Shown: piece after piece, positions 8,809 through 17,884 of the stretch
How positions within the stretch are numbered: the stretch's first letter is position 1
Layout of the letters: every line of letters begins with the position of its first letter
DNA from: Tindallia magadiensis
GTDB taxonomy: Bacteria; Bacillota; Clostridia; Peptostreptococcales; Tindalliaceae
Length of the DNA: 64,000 bases
NCBI RefSeq assembly: GCF_900113635.1
Contig: NZ_FOQA01000004.1
Location: 62,001 to 126,000, forward strand
Direction: 5' to 3'
Notes under the pieces: generated by a model
Databases searched by the model: none
Told to the model about the DNA's origin: nothing
What the model saw: only the letters and a program-made list of their open reading frames with translations
Program-made: the position numbers and the translations under genes

Positions 8809-10745
8809 GCGATGGCATATTTTTTCGCCTTCCGATAAAAGGTGTTTCTCCCTATTCCTAATGCCTGCGATGTTAGGGACACATTTCCATTAAAAAAATG
8901 ATATGCTTTTTCGATATGCTGTTTTTCTATTTCTTCTAAAGAAGCAATCTGCGAAACATTTTCCTGGATATTCGACTGAAGATCATCTTCTACCATCATT
9001 CCTGCTGTTTTTTCTGCTTCCCATAAATGACAGGTGTTCAAATTAATAATTTGCTCCACCGCATTTTCTAATTCCCTTATATTTCCTGGCCAAGAATAGT
9101 TCATCAGCCGATCAAGTTGATCCCAAGTAAGAAACACAGGAGTTTTTCCTAATTTTGTCGATTTAACGGTAATAAAATAGTCTACCAGTAAACTGATGTC
9201 ATCTTTTCTTTCTCTTAGCGGTATAATATCTAGTGGTACCACATTAAGGCGATAGTATAGATCTCTTCTAAAGTTACCTTTTTCAACTTCCTGCTTCAGG
9301 TTTTTATTCGTTGCTGCAATAATGCGCACATCAACATCTAATTCTTTATTCCCACCAACCCGAAAGAGTTTCCCTGTTTCCAAAACTCTCAAAAGATTTG
9401 TTTGCATGTCGTAGGGCATTTCGCCAATTTCATCCAAAAACAAAGTTCCTCCGTCTGCCCATTCAAACTTCCCTGGCTGCCCACCTCTTTTAGCACCTGT
9501 AAACGCTCCTTCTTCATATCCAAATAACTCCGATTCGATGAGCGTCCTCGGCAATGCACCACAATTAATGGCAACAAAAGCTTCGTCCCTCCTTTTGCTG
9601 GCATTATGAATAGCTTGAGCAAACACTTCTTTTCCAACACCACTCTCTCCGGTTATCATAATGGTAGATGTGCTATCTGCTGCTTTTCTAGCATAATCAA
9701 TAATATCCATAAATTTTTTATTTCGTCCGATTATTTTATCGAAGGTATATACCGCCCTATTCCCCATTATCTTATGAGCCATCTTTCTTGCTTTCTTAAC
9801 TTCCCTTATAAGGCATACAATACCGCTGAAACTCTTATCTTCAGAGGAAATCGGGTAGGTTGTAAAGGAACAGTGTATCCTTTTTGTTTTACCAAAAATA
9901 TTCAGTTCATCTTCAACATATTCAACCCCTCTATCAAGATTTTGCTGAATGATATCCCAGCTTTCTACCAATTGGGATATATGCATCCCTCTGGTTTCAT
10001 CCGCGTCATAGCCAAGCATTTGAATAGCGGCTGTATTCAATGTTTTTATATAACCCTTCGGCCCCACGGTAAAAATGCCGAAGGTAATTGAATCAATAAT
10101 CGTCGAAATTGCTTTTTTTGCTAACTTTAACTTTTGATTTGCTTCACGAATGTTCAACATATGCTCAATGGCATTAACAGCCGCTACCACCATTCCTAAT
10201 GTATGAGAATTAACCAAGTGAGAACACCCAGTAAGATCCAGGGTTCCAATGATTTTTCCCTTCGGATTTCGAATAGGCGCTGCCGAACAGGTCCATCGAT
10301 GATAAGCTGTAACATAATGCTCATCACCATCTACCTGTACTGGAGATTCTTCTACCAACGCCGTCCCCATGGCATTGGTGCCAATGTGTTTTTCGTGCAT
10401 ATAGGCACCACAAATCATTTGTAGACGTTCTGCTTCTTTAAGAACCTTTTCATCCCCACGGATATCTAAAATACATCCTTCCCAATCCGTTAGGATAGCA
10501 AAAAAACCGGATCCTTTTACGAAATCGCAGAGTTGTTCAATAAAGGGACGGGCTGTTTGAATGAGTTCGCGATTTTCTTGTAGTTTATCATGTAGTTCTT
10601 CGCCGCGAAGAATTTTCGAGCTAAAAATCCTCCCCATCTCAACCCCATAACGAAAACTTCTGGCATGAGATCGCTTGATATACTCTTTCATCTTATTTTG
10701 ATCCTTTTGCTCACTAAGACGATAAATTTCCTCCACATTTTTCAT
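8787..10745 (-). CDS. sigma-54-dependent transcriptional activator, AcoR type
   Basis: The 652-aa regulator has a GAF-like sensor (about 55-200, with AYMHEKHIGTNAMGTALVEE and YHRWTCSAAPIRNPKG), a PAS domain (about 220-320), an AAA+ domain with Walker A GESGVGKE, the sigma-54 contact loop GAFTGA and Walker B TLFLDEIGEM, and a C-terminal Fis helix-turn-helix (LTSQALGIGRNTFYRK). This is the AcoR architecture that senses aldehyde- or acetoin-like metabolites or redox state. The ATG at 10745 is preferred over an upstream TTG that lacks a site. Its gene lies just upstream of aor and the -24/-12 promoter, so aor is the likely target. Confidence 0.9.
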   Translation of the reverse strand: MKNVEEIYRLSEQKDQNKMKEYIKRSHARSFRYGVEMGRIFSSKILRGEELHDKLQENRELIQTARPFIEQLCDFVKGSGFFAILTDWEGCILDIRGDEKVLKEAERLQMICGAYMHEKHIGTNAMGTALVEESPVQVDGDEHYVTAYHRWTCSAAPIRNPKGKIIGTLDLTGCSHLVNSHTLGMVVAAVNAIEHMLNIREANQKLKLAKKAISTIIDSITFGIFTVGPKGYIKTLNTAAIQMLGYDADETRGMHISQLVESWDIIQQNLDRGVEYVEDELNIFGKTKRIHCSFTTYPISSEDKSFSGIVCLIREVKKARKMAHKIMGNRAVYTFDKIIGRNKKFMDIIDYARKAADSTSTIMITGESGVGKEVFAQAIHNASKRRDEAFVAINCGALPRTLIESELFGYEEGAFTGAKRGGQPGKFEWADGGTLFLDEIGEMPYDMQTNLLRVLETGKLFRVGGNKELDVDVRIIAATNKNLKQEVEKGNFRRDLYYRLNVVPLDIIPLRERKDDISLLVDYFITVKSTKLGKTPVFLTWDQLDRLMNYSWPGNIRELENAVEQIINLNTCHLWEAEKTAGMMVEDDLQSNIQENVSQIASLEEIEKQHIEKAYHFFNGNVSLTSQALGIGRNTFYRKAKKYAIACSKKEQ

Positions 10746-10826
10746 GCCTACACCATTCCCTTTCAACCATCAACTCTTCGCAAAAAATCAAATACTTCTG
10801 CTGGTTTTGTTTTTCTCCAATTATCC

Positions 10827-11336
10827 TTACATTTGTTTCAAGAAAGACAAAGCTTCATCATAGTCAGGCTCCTGAGCAATTTCCGGCACTATCTGTCCGT
10901 ATCGCAGCACCCCTTTTTCATCAATAATAACAATACCCCTAGCTAATAGACGAAATTCTTCCATTAAAAAACCATATTTAAGACCAAAATCCGCTTCCCT
11001 ATGATCCGAAAGTACTAATGCGTTATCAATTCCTTTTGCAGCACAATAGCGCTTAAGGGCAAACGGTAAATCCATGCTGATGCTGAGTAGTAATGTGTTT
11101 TCCAACTTAGCTGCTTCTTCATTAAAATAGATCGTTTGTAAATTGCAAATTTCCGTATCAAGAGATGGCGCCACACTAATAACAATTTTTTTACCAATAT
11201 TTTCACTGAGGGTAAAGGGCGACAAGTCCAGATTGAGTGCTGTAAAATCAGGTGCCACCTGACCTTTATGCAGTGGATTACCTACTAACGTAACAGGATT
11301 TCCCTTCATTGTTACAATACCTTTTCTTTTTTCCAT
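10827..11336 (-). CDS. tpx: thiol peroxidase (Tpx)
   Basis: An atypical 2-Cys peroxiredoxin that reduces hydrogen and alkyl peroxides with thioredoxin. The 169-aa protein carries the peroxidatic Cys64 in SLDTEIC and the resolving Cys98 in DLPFALKRYC, at the usual spacing for Tpx. Length matches the family (about 165-170 aa), and the start has an AAGGAG site. It is divergent from a molybdopterin oxidoreductase gene with a 116-base shared control region. The role is likely oxygen and peroxide defence in an anaerobe. Confidence 0.92.
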   Translation of the reverse strand: MEKRKGIVTMKGNPVTLVGNPLHKGQVAPDFTALNLDLSPFTLSENIGKKIVISVAPSLDTEICNLQTIYFNEEAAKLENTLLLSISMDLPFALKRYCAAKGIDNALVLSDHREADFGLKYGFLMEEFRLLARGIVIIDEKGVLRYGQIVPEIAQEPDYDEALSFLKQM

Positions 11337-11396
11337 TTTTTCACTCCTTATTTTTTATTGTTGTTTCCATAAAATTGATTTATGATATAGCTATAA

Positions 11397-11417
11397 AAGT
11401 GTATACCCTTTACACTT
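11397..11417. promoter_or_regulatory. candidate operator in the tpx/oxidoreductase divergent region
   Basis: AAGTGTA-TACCCTT-TACACTT is a perfect 7-bp inverted repeat with a 7-base centre. It lies 36 bases upstream of the oxidoreductase start and 61 bases upstream of the tpx start, so it could control either gene. No regulator can be named. Confidence 0.4.
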
Positions 11418-11452
11418 ACTCTCTATCATTAAAGTCCGAAAGGATGGTATTT

Positions 11453-13426
11453 ATGAAAACATATAAAAGCGCTTGTAGCCTAGATTGCTGGGATGTCTGC
11501 AGCATTGATGTCACCCTACGTAAAGATGGTTCCCTGAAAATAAGCGGAGATCCTGAAGATCCTATTACTAAGGGTTTTTTATGCCAAAAGGGCTATCTCT
11601 CTGCCAATTTTTTCCAAGATCCAGAAAGAATTACCAGTCCGATGAAAAACTCAGCCACCGGTTGGCACCCTATTTCCTGGCAGCAAGCCTTTTCCGAAAT
11701 ATCCTCACAATTACAAGCCATTATTGCAAAAAACGGTACCCACAGCATCATCCATTATAAAGACGCCGGTCATGGCGGAATCGCTAAGAATATCGATACC
11801 GCTTTTTTTAATGCACTAGGCGGGGTAGTAACTTCCACAGGAAACTTATGTTGGGGAGCTGGTCTTAAAGCTCAGCAGTTAGACTTTGGTCAGGCTTATA
11901 GTCATGATCCACTAGATATGTTCAACAGCCAATGTATTGTTCTATGGGGAAAAAATCCAATGAACACAAGTCCCCACATGGTCCCTATGCTTAAACAGGC
12001 ATCAAAAAAAGATATCCCTATCATCCTTATTGATCCAACGCATAGTTCAAGCGTTTCCTTAGCAACTCATCATTATCCTTTACTACCCGGAAGTGATGGC
12101 CACCTAGCTTTAGCAATGATTAAAATATTATTTTCAAACGGCTTCATTGATATGGACTTTGCCAAAACCCATTGCCTTCATGCAGACAAGTTTTTTTCTT
12201 CTATTCATCATTTCGAAACAGAAGAACTAATCAGCGCTACCGGCCTCACGGTAAACCAAGTAACTGAATTATCAATGCTATATGGACAGGCAAAACCTGC
12301 TAGCATCCACTTAGGATACGGCTCTCAACGCAACCGTTATGGCTGCAGAAATCTTCGATTAATCAATGCCCTTGGAGCCCTTACGGGAAATATCGGAGTT
12401 GAAGGCGGTGGCATCAACTATGCAAATCATTATATTAATCAATGGGTCGATAAAGAATACATGTTGAATTTATCCTCCAAAAATAGCCATTCTCCTACTT
12501 TTCCACAACCTGCTTTTGCTGATTACGTGCTGGAAGAACGACCAGGAGAAATTCAAGGAATCTTTACCACTTTATCAAATCCCCTTGTTCAGCTACCAGA
12601 CACTGGCAAAACAACCAAAGCATTTGAATCAATACCCTTTAAGGTTGTCATTGACTTGCGAATGACCGATACAGCCAGAAAAGCAGATTATGTGCTGCCT
12701 TGTACCCATATCATGGAAGAATCTGACTTTATTATGTCATCCATGTGGCATAACTACTTTACTTATACCGAACAAGTTGTTGAAGCTCATCCCAACACGC
12801 GTCACGAATTCGATATATTTTATGCTTTAGCTCAGTCAATCAACCTCAGTAACTTTACCGACAAGTATCCTGACATCGAAACCTATATTGCAAAAAGCAT
12901 CCTTCCTCTCTGCCGCCAACGGGACTGTACTCCAAAAGACCTAATAGGAAAGCGCCATTTTTTCCCAGGTAATGAAATTCCTTGGAAAAACCGAAAATTC
13001 GAAACGAAGGATCAGTTATTTCATCTTTACATTCCTGACATAAATCGCAACTTGCCAACTGTAAAGGAAAGTAATCCTCTTTACCCTTTTCAACTTATAT
13101 CGATTCATGCTAAACATTCCATGCATTCCCAGCATTTCTCTCGTAAAGATGATTCAGAAATCCCTACGGTGCTCACCTCTCCCGATACTGTAGAAAACTG
13201 TGCTTTTAGTAAAGGAGACTCTGTTCGTCTTGTTTCTCCTACTGGCGAACTAATCTGCCGATTAGATTTTGATCAAAATCTTCCCATAAACCTTTTAGTA
13301 TTAACACAAGGTTGGTGGCACAAAAACGGAACCGTCAATCTCCTTACATCACAGCAACTTTCTGACGATGGAGAACAAGCAACTTATAACGATTGTTTTT
13401 GCCGCTTAGAAGAACAAATAGGTTAA
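11453..13426 (+). CDS. molybdopterin-dependent oxidoreductase, DMSO reductase family
   Basis: The 657-aa catalytic subunit binds bis-MGD cofactor and a [4Fe-4S] cluster: the N-terminal cysteines are C8-x3-C12-x3-C16-x27-C44. A STGNLCWGAG segment near residue 128 lies where the metal ligand is expected in this superfamily, so a Cys ligand is possible. There is no Tat signal, so the enzyme is probably cytoplasmic. No small subunits flank it, which suggests a stand-alone enzyme; the substrate is unknown (thiosulfate/polysulfide, sulfoxide or formate-type candidates). The ATG at 11453 has an AAAGGA site; an in-frame extension to 11309 overlaps tpx and was discarded. Confidence 0.85.
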   Translation: MKTYKSACSLDCWDVCSIDVTLRKDGSLKISGDPEDPITKGFLCQKGYLSANFFQDPERITSPMKNSATGWHPISWQQAFSEISSQLQAIIAKNGTHSIIHYKDAGHGGIAKNIDTAFFNALGGVVTSTGNLCWGAGLKAQQLDFGQAYSHDPLDMFNSQCIVLWGKNPMNTSPHMVPMLKQASKKDIPIILIDPTHSSSVSLATHHYPLLPGSDGHLALAMIKILFSNGFIDMDFAKTHCLHADKFFSSIHHFETEELISATGLTVNQVTELSMLYGQAKPASIHLGYGSQRNRYGCRNLRLINALGALTGNIGVEGGGINYANHYINQWVDKEYMLNLSSKNSHSPTFPQPAFADYVLEERPGEIQGIFTTLSNPLVQLPDTGKTTKAFESIPFKVVIDLRMTDTARKADYVLPCTHIMEESDFIMSSMWHNYFTYTEQVVEAHPNTRHEFDIFYALAQSINLSNFTDKYPDIETYIAKSILPLCRQRDCTPKDLIGKRHFFPGNEIPWKNRKFETKDQLFHLYIPDINRNLPTVKESNPLYPFQLISIHAKHSMHSQHFSRKDDSEIPTVLTSPDTVENCAFSKGDSVRLVSPTGELICRLDFDQNLPINLLVLTQGWWHKNGTVNLLTSQQLSDDGEQATYNDCFCRLEEQIG

Positions 13427-13444
13427 CACAATAGCAGCTGATGG

Positions 13445-13870
13445 CTACGAAATAGCAAATAAAATCTCTGCCTCAGCTGCTTTTTCTCCATTAACAGTGG
13501 CAATACCCTTGCCAGCACCAAAAGACTTTCTCACTTTTGTTATCTCTATTTCCAGCTTCAAAATATCCCCTGGCACTACTTTTCTTCGAAACCGAGCTGC
13601 ATTCACTCCTGCAAAGTATGCTGTTTTTCCTTTAAATGTTTCTTCGCTCAAAAGAAGTACGGCACCAACCTGCGCAAGAGCTTCAAGAATTAAAACTCCT
13701 GGCATTACTGGTTCTTGAGGAAAATGACCTTGAAAAAAAGGCTCATTCATCGTAACGTTTTTATAGCCTTCTGCCAGTTTTCCTGCTTCTTTAATTTCCA
13801 CACTATCAATCAACAAAAAAGGATATCTATGCGGTATACATTCCATTATTTCCATGATGTTTTTTTTCAT
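13445..13870 (-). CDS. fabZ: 3-hydroxyacyl-ACP dehydratase
   Basis: FabZ removes water from 3-hydroxyacyl-ACP in fatty-acid elongation. The 141-aa hot-dog protein has the catalytic His in [15 protein letters not shown] and the catalytic Glu in ILEALAQ. An AGGAGG site lies before the ATG. The gene is divergent from the fabH-fabF operon across a 279-base gap and convergent with the molybdoenzyme gene 18 bases away. Its separation from the operon is less usual than the common placement inside it, so it may have its own control. Confidence 0.93.
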   Translation of the reverse strand: MKKNIMEIMECIPHRYPFLLIDSVEIKEAGKLAEGYKNVTMNEPFFQGHFPQEPVMPGVLILEALAQVGAVLLLSEETFKGKTAYFAGVNAARFRRKVVPGDILKLEIEITKVRKSFGAGKGIATVNGEKAAEAEILFAIS

Positions 13871-14062
13871 TAAAATTACCTCCTAAGTAATAAATGCTTC
13901 ACCTGTTTTGCAAGAAGTGAATATTCTCACTATTCACTGTACCATAATCCTCCCAAAAGAACAAGCGAAGTGTTACAAATCAATACACCCATCACAAATC
14001 TTTGTTTCGTTTCGTAACATTTTTATCAAATGACTTTTTTCTAAAAATGTTTCAAAAAAGGA

Positions 14063-14091
14063 TTGCACTTTTGGCAAAAAGCCCTTATACT
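14063..14091 (+). promoter_or_regulatory. sigma-A promoter of the fab operon
   Basis: TTGCAC, a 17-base spacer and TATACT lie 59 bases before the fabH start. The FapR-type palindrome follows directly, covering the expected transcription start. Confidence 0.85.
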
Positions 14092-14094
14092 TAC

Positions 14095-14111
14095 TTAGTA
14101 TCTGGTACTAA
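14095..14111. promoter_or_regulatory. FapR-type operator
   Basis: TTAGTA-TCTGG-TACTAA is a perfect 6-bp inverted repeat with a 5-base centre and matches the known FapR box of Firmicutes. It overlaps the start region of the fab promoter, the position at which FapR blocks transcription until malonyl-CoA or malonyl-ACP releases it. No fapR gene lies in the window. Confidence 0.85.
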
Positions 14112-14149
14112 TATCTGATTTTAGTTGTTGTTGATAGGAGCGTGTCCAT

Positions 14150-15154
14150 TTGAACAAAAAATATGTTGCTCAATTAACAGGCATTGGAAGCTATGTTCCT
14201 GAGCAAGTGATTACGAATCATGATTTAGAAAAAATAGTTGATACGAATGACGAATGGATTCAAACTCGTACAGGAATTCAGGAAAGAAGAAAAGCCAGTG
14301 TTGCTCAGTCAACGTCTGATCTTTCCACTATCGCAGCAGAAATAGCTTTAGCAGAAGCTGGTATTTCTGCAGAGTCTGTCGATGCTATTATTGTAGCTAC
14401 CACTACTCCAGATATGAATTTCCCATCTACGGCTTGCCTTGTTCAAAAAAACATTGGTGCGAACCATGCCTTTGCCTATGATGTAAGTGCTGCCTGTGCT
14501 GGGTTTATGTTTGCCCTTTCCAATGCCAGTCTTTACATAGAAAATGGCATGTGTGAAAATATCTTAGTCATTGGTGCTGACATCATGACTCATATTACCA
14601 ACTTTGCTGACCGAAACACATGCGTACTTTTCGGAGATGGCGCTGGCGCTATCCTGCTTCAAAAATCAGCGAAGAGTACAGGTCTTATTAAAACAAGTCT
14701 GGGATCCGACGGACGCTATGGCAATATTCTCAGCGTTCCAGCCGGCGGTACCAGAATTCCTCTGACTGAAGAAACACTGCCTTTGAAAAAACATTATATT
14801 GATATGAATGGCAGCGAAGTGTTTAAGATGGCTGTACGTGCAATGGGCGCCAATGCGAAAGAACTTTTAGCCGATACAGGGTATCACATTGACCAAGTTG
14901 ACTGGCTTATTCCACACCAGGCCAATAAAAGAATTATCGATACTCTCGGTAAGAAAATGGGTATTCCTAAAGAGAAAGTTTTTATGAATTTACAACACTA
15001 CGGAAATATGTCAGCCGCATCGATACCTGTTGCTTTAGATGAAGCCTATCGATCTGATTTGCTCAAAAGGGATGATCTAATATTGATGGTCGCTTTTGGT
15101 GGTGGCTTAGCTTGGGGCTCATCACTATTACAATGGACCTTAGAAAAACAGTAA
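14150..15154 (+). CDS. fabH: beta-ketoacyl-ACP synthase III
   Basis: FabH condenses acetyl-CoA (or a branched acyl-CoA) with malonyl-ACP to start fatty-acid synthesis. The 334-aa thiolase-fold enzyme has the catalytic Cys in DVSAACAGFMFAL, His in WLIPHQANKRI and Asn in NLQHYGNMSAAS. Translation appears to begin at a TTG with a TAGGAG site 9 bases upstream; no ATG fits better. It is the first gene of the fab operon behind the FapR-controlled promoter. The next gene begins 19 bases downstream. Confidence 0.95.
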   Translation: MNKKYVAQLTGIGSYVPEQVITNHDLEKIVDTNDEWIQTRTGIQERRKASVAQSTSDLSTIAAEIALAEAGISAESVDAIIVATTTPDMNFPSTACLVQKNIGANHAFAYDVSAACAGFMFALSNASLYIENGMCENILVIGADIMTHITNFADRNTCVLFGDGAGAILLQKSAKSTGLIKTSLGSDGRYGNILSVPAGGTRIPLTEETLPLKKHYIDMNGSEVFKMAVRAMGANAKELLADTGYHIDQVDWLIPHQANKRIIDTLGKKMGIPKEKVFMNLQHYGNMSAASIPVALDEAYRSDLLKRDDLILMVAFGGGLAWGSSLLQWTLEKQ

Positions 15155-15173
15155 CGGAATAGGAGGAATGTAT

Positions 15174-16121
15174 ATGTTCAAAACTCAAATATGTGATCTG
15201 TTGAATATAGAAGTACCCATTTTGCAAGGTGGCATGGCCTGGGTTGCCACAGCCGAATTAGCGGCTGCCGTCTCCAATGCCGGAGGTCTGGGTCTGGTTG
15301 CCGCCGGAAATGCTCCCGCTGAGGTTGTTGAAGAGCAAATCATTAAAACCCGTGAATTAACAGACAAACCCTTCGGCGTGAATATTATGCTCCTTTCCCC
15401 TTTCATAGACGATGTCGTAGAAGTTGTCCATCGACAAAAGGTTCCGGTTATTACTACAGGAGCCGGAAATCCCGGAAAATATATGGCTTATCTGAAAGAA
15501 TACGGTGCTAAAATTATACCGGTCGTCCCTTCTGTCGCTCTTGCAAAAAGAATGGAGCGAGCTGGATCTGATGCTATCATCGTAGAAGGAACAGAAGCCG
15601 GTGGTCATATTGGAGAGTTAACAACCATGGCGTTAGTACCACAGGCGGCACAAGCTGTTTCCATTCCCGTTATTGCCGCTGGTGGAATTGCAGATGGACA
15701 TGGCTTTTTAGCTGCCCTCTCTCTGGGAGCTCAAGCTGTACAGATAGGCACTCGTTTTGTCTGTTCCACCGAATGTACGGCCCATGAAGCTTATAAGGAA
15801 ATGCTCGTAAAAGCCGGCGATAGAGACGCCGTTGTTACAGCAAGAAGTACAGGACATCCGGTACGAGTCTTAAAAAATCGCTTTGTTAAAGAACTGATGG
15901 CTATGGAAAAAGAAGGTATGGGAATGGAAGAATTAGAACAAATGGGAGCCGGCAAACTGCGAATAGCTGTTCAAGATGGTGATATTCAAAATGGTTCTGT
16001 TATGGCTGGCCAAATCGCTGGAATGGTTAATGATATTCGTCCTTGTAACGAAATCATTACGCAAATTCTCCAAGAGGCTAGTGACCAGTTAAAAAACCTT
16101 AGCCTATTGAAAGGAGAATAA
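15174..16121 (+). CDS. fabK: enoyl-ACP reductase II (FMN type)
   Basis: FabK reduces the enoyl-ACP double bond with NAD(P)H and FMN, in place of FabI. The 315-aa TIM-barrel protein shows the nitronate monooxygenase/FabK motifs PILQGGMAWVA, GVNIMLLSPF, VEGTEAGGHIGE and PVIAAGGIADGHG (FMN phosphate site). The ATG at 15174 has an AGGAGG site 7 bases upstream; the ATG at 15168 is too close to that site. FabK is common in clostridia and makes cells insensitive to triclosan. It is the second gene of the fab operon, with a 2-base gap to fabD. Confidence 0.93.
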   Translation: MFKTQICDLLNIEVPILQGGMAWVATAELAAAVSNAGGLGLVAAGNAPAEVVEEQIIKTRELTDKPFGVNIMLLSPFIDDVVEVVHRQKVPVITTGAGNPGKYMAYLKEYGAKIIPVVPSVALAKRMERAGSDAIIVEGTEAGGHIGELTTMALVPQAAQAVSIPVIAAGGIADGHGFLAALSLGAQAVQIGTRFVCSTECTAHEAYKEMLVKAGDRDAVVTARSTGHPVRVLKNRFVKELMAMEKEGMGMEELEQMGAGKLRIAVQDGDIQNGSVMAGQIAGMVNDIRPCNEIITQILQEASDQLKNLSLLKGE

Positions 16122-16123
16122 GA

Positions 16124-17152
16124 ATGAGTAAGCCCTTAGCGTTTATTTTTCCTGGTCAAGGAGCACAGTATATCGGGATGGGAAAAGACTTCATCACTCA
16201 GTATCCCACCGCTAGAGAAACCTTTGAAGAAGCTGACGAACTTCTTCAAATGCCTCTGACTCGCTATTGTCTAGAAGGACCGGACAGCAAGCTGAACCAA
16301 ACGGAAATTACTCAGCCCGCTGTGCTTACCACAAGCATTGCCATGCTTCGTTTATTAAAAAAAGAAGGTTTTACCTCTGACCTTACAGCCGGGCTAAGTC
16401 TTGGTGAATATTCGGCACTTATTAACGCAGAATCCATGGAGTTTAAGGATGCAATCCAACTGGTCCGTCTTCGAGGCAAATACATGCAAGAAGCAGTTCC
16501 TCAGGGTAAAGGTGGAATGGCTGCCATCCTTGGTCTTAAACGCGAACACCTTCAAGAGTGTATACAGGCAGGGCTGGCTCACGGATTTGTATCCGTTGCA
16601 AACTTTAATTGCCCCGGACAAATTGTTATCTCCGGTGAAGTAAAGGCTGTAATGGCCACGATGGAATCCTGTAAGGAAAAAGGTGCCAAAAAAGTGGTAA
16701 TGATGCCTGTCAGCGCTCCTTTCCATACATCTATGCTCGCTCCGGCAGGAGAGAAATTATCTGAAGAACTGGGAAAGCTGTCTCTTCAATCACCAAACCA
16801 GGTTTTTATCAGTAATGTTTCGGCAACACCTGTCACAGATGCTGCGGATATTTCTCCAGCTTTAGTTCGTCAGGTCAGTCATTCTGTATTATGGGAAGAT
16901 AGTCTTTTGTTCATGATGAATCAGGGCTGTCAAACCTTTTTAGAAATTGGTCCCAGTAACAGCTTAAGTGGATTTGTTAAAAGAACGGCTAAAGAATATA
17001 AAAGGCCTTATCAGTCTTATCATATTGAAACAGTCGATCAATATTTGACCATTATCGAAACATTAGAAAAGGAGGGGTTTCATGCTTCTAGAAAAGAAGG
17101 TTGTATTAGTAACCGGAGCATCCAGAGGGATCGGGCGTTCCATTGCTCTTAA
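16124..17152 (+). CDS. fabD: malonyl-CoA:ACP transacylase
   Basis: FabD moves malonyl groups from CoA to ACP. The 342-aa protein has the oxyanion motif FPGQGAQYIGMG, the nucleophilic Ser in AGLSLGEYSAL (GLSLG where many homologues have GHSLG) and the catalytic His in VSAPFHTSM. Family members are usually near 310 aa. The last 23 residues are encoded within the start of fabG in another frame (71-base overlap), giving a tail (HASRKEGCISNRSIQRDRAF) unlike family ends. An AAGGAG site lies before the ATG. Fourth-position features otherwise are normal for the fab operon. Confidence 0.93.
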   Translation: MSKPLAFIFPGQGAQYIGMGKDFITQYPTARETFEEADELLQMPLTRYCLEGPDSKLNQTEITQPAVLTTSIAMLRLLKKEGFTSDLTAGLSLGEYSALINAESMEFKDAIQLVRLRGKYMQEAVPQGKGGMAAILGLKREHLQECIQAGLAHGFVSVANFNCPGQIVISGEVKAVMATMESCKEKGAKKVVMMPVSAPFHTSMLAPAGEKLSEELGKLSLQSPNQVFISNVSATPVTDAADISPALVRQVSHSVLWEDSLLFMMNQGCQTFLEIGPSNSLSGFVKRTAKEYKRPYQSYHIETVDQYLTIIETLEKEGFHASRKEGCISNRSIQRDRAFHCS

Positions 17153-17825
17153 AATGGCCAGTCAGGGAGCTAAGATTGTCGTCAATTATGCCCGTCAGGA
17201 ATCCTCGGCACAGGAAGTAGTAAAGGAAATCGAATCCTCAGGAGGTCAGGCCATCGCCGTGAAAGCTGATGTATCAAGTGAACAGGAAGTTTTGGAGATG
17301 ATCCAAACCATCAAAGATGCACTTGGGCCTATTGATATTCTTGTAAATAATGCAGGAATTACTCGAGATGGTCTTCTCCTCAGAATGAAGCGCGAAGACT
17401 GGCAAGAGGTAATGGATATCAATTTAACAGGAACATTCCTTTGCTCCAAAGCTGTGTTGAGAGATATGATAAAATCAAAAAAGGGAACTATTATTAACCT
17501 TTCATCTATTGTTGGTCTTACCGGAAACGCAGGACAATGCAATTATAGCGCTTCAAAAGCAGGAGTTATTGGATTTACCAAGTCTTTAGCTAAAGAGGTT
17601 GCTGGTAAAGGGATAAAAGTAAATGCCATCGCACCAGGATTCATTGAAACCGAGATGACCGATACACTTTCTGAAAAAGTAAAGGATCAGCTTCTAAAAG
17701 AAATCCCACTACAAAGCTTAGGAAAATCGGAAGATATAGCCGAAGCAGCTTTATTTTTAGCTTCCGACAGCAGTCGCTATATTACCGGTCAAGTGCTTCA
17801 AGTAGATGGCGGTATGGGCATTTAA
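17082..17825 (+). CDS. fabG: 3-oxoacyl-ACP reductase
   Basis: FabG reduces 3-oxoacyl-ACP with NADPH. The 247-aa short-chain dehydrogenase has the cofactor loop VTGASRGIGRS, the NNAG motif (ILVNNAGITRDGLLLRM), the catalytic Ser in NLSSIVG and the YSASKAG Tyr/Lys pair. Length is typical. It has its own AGGAGGGG site, which lies inside the 3' part of fabD, so translation of the two genes may be coupled through the 71-base overlap. Confidence 0.95.
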   Translation: MLLEKKVVLVTGASRGIGRSIALKMASQGAKIVVNYARQESSAQEVVKEIESSGGQAIAVKADVSSEQEVLEMIQTIKDALGPIDILVNNAGITRDGLLLRMKREDWQEVMDINLTGTFLCSKAVLRDMIKSKKGTIINLSSIVGLTGNAGQCNYSASKAGVIGFTKSLAKEVAGKGIKVNAIAPGFIETEMTDTLSEKVKDQLLKEIPLQSLGKSEDIAEAALFLASDSSRYITGQVLQVDGGMGI

Positions 17826-17884
17826 GAATCTTCGTTGTTTAAGAAATGAAAAATATATAAACAAAATTAAAGGAGGAGTATACA

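Noticed and set aside
11309-11452. N-terminal extension of the molybdopterin oxidoreductase.
   Set aside because: It overlaps the start of the divergent tpx gene and lacks a ribosome site; the CxxxCxxxC motif starts soon after the ATG at 11453.
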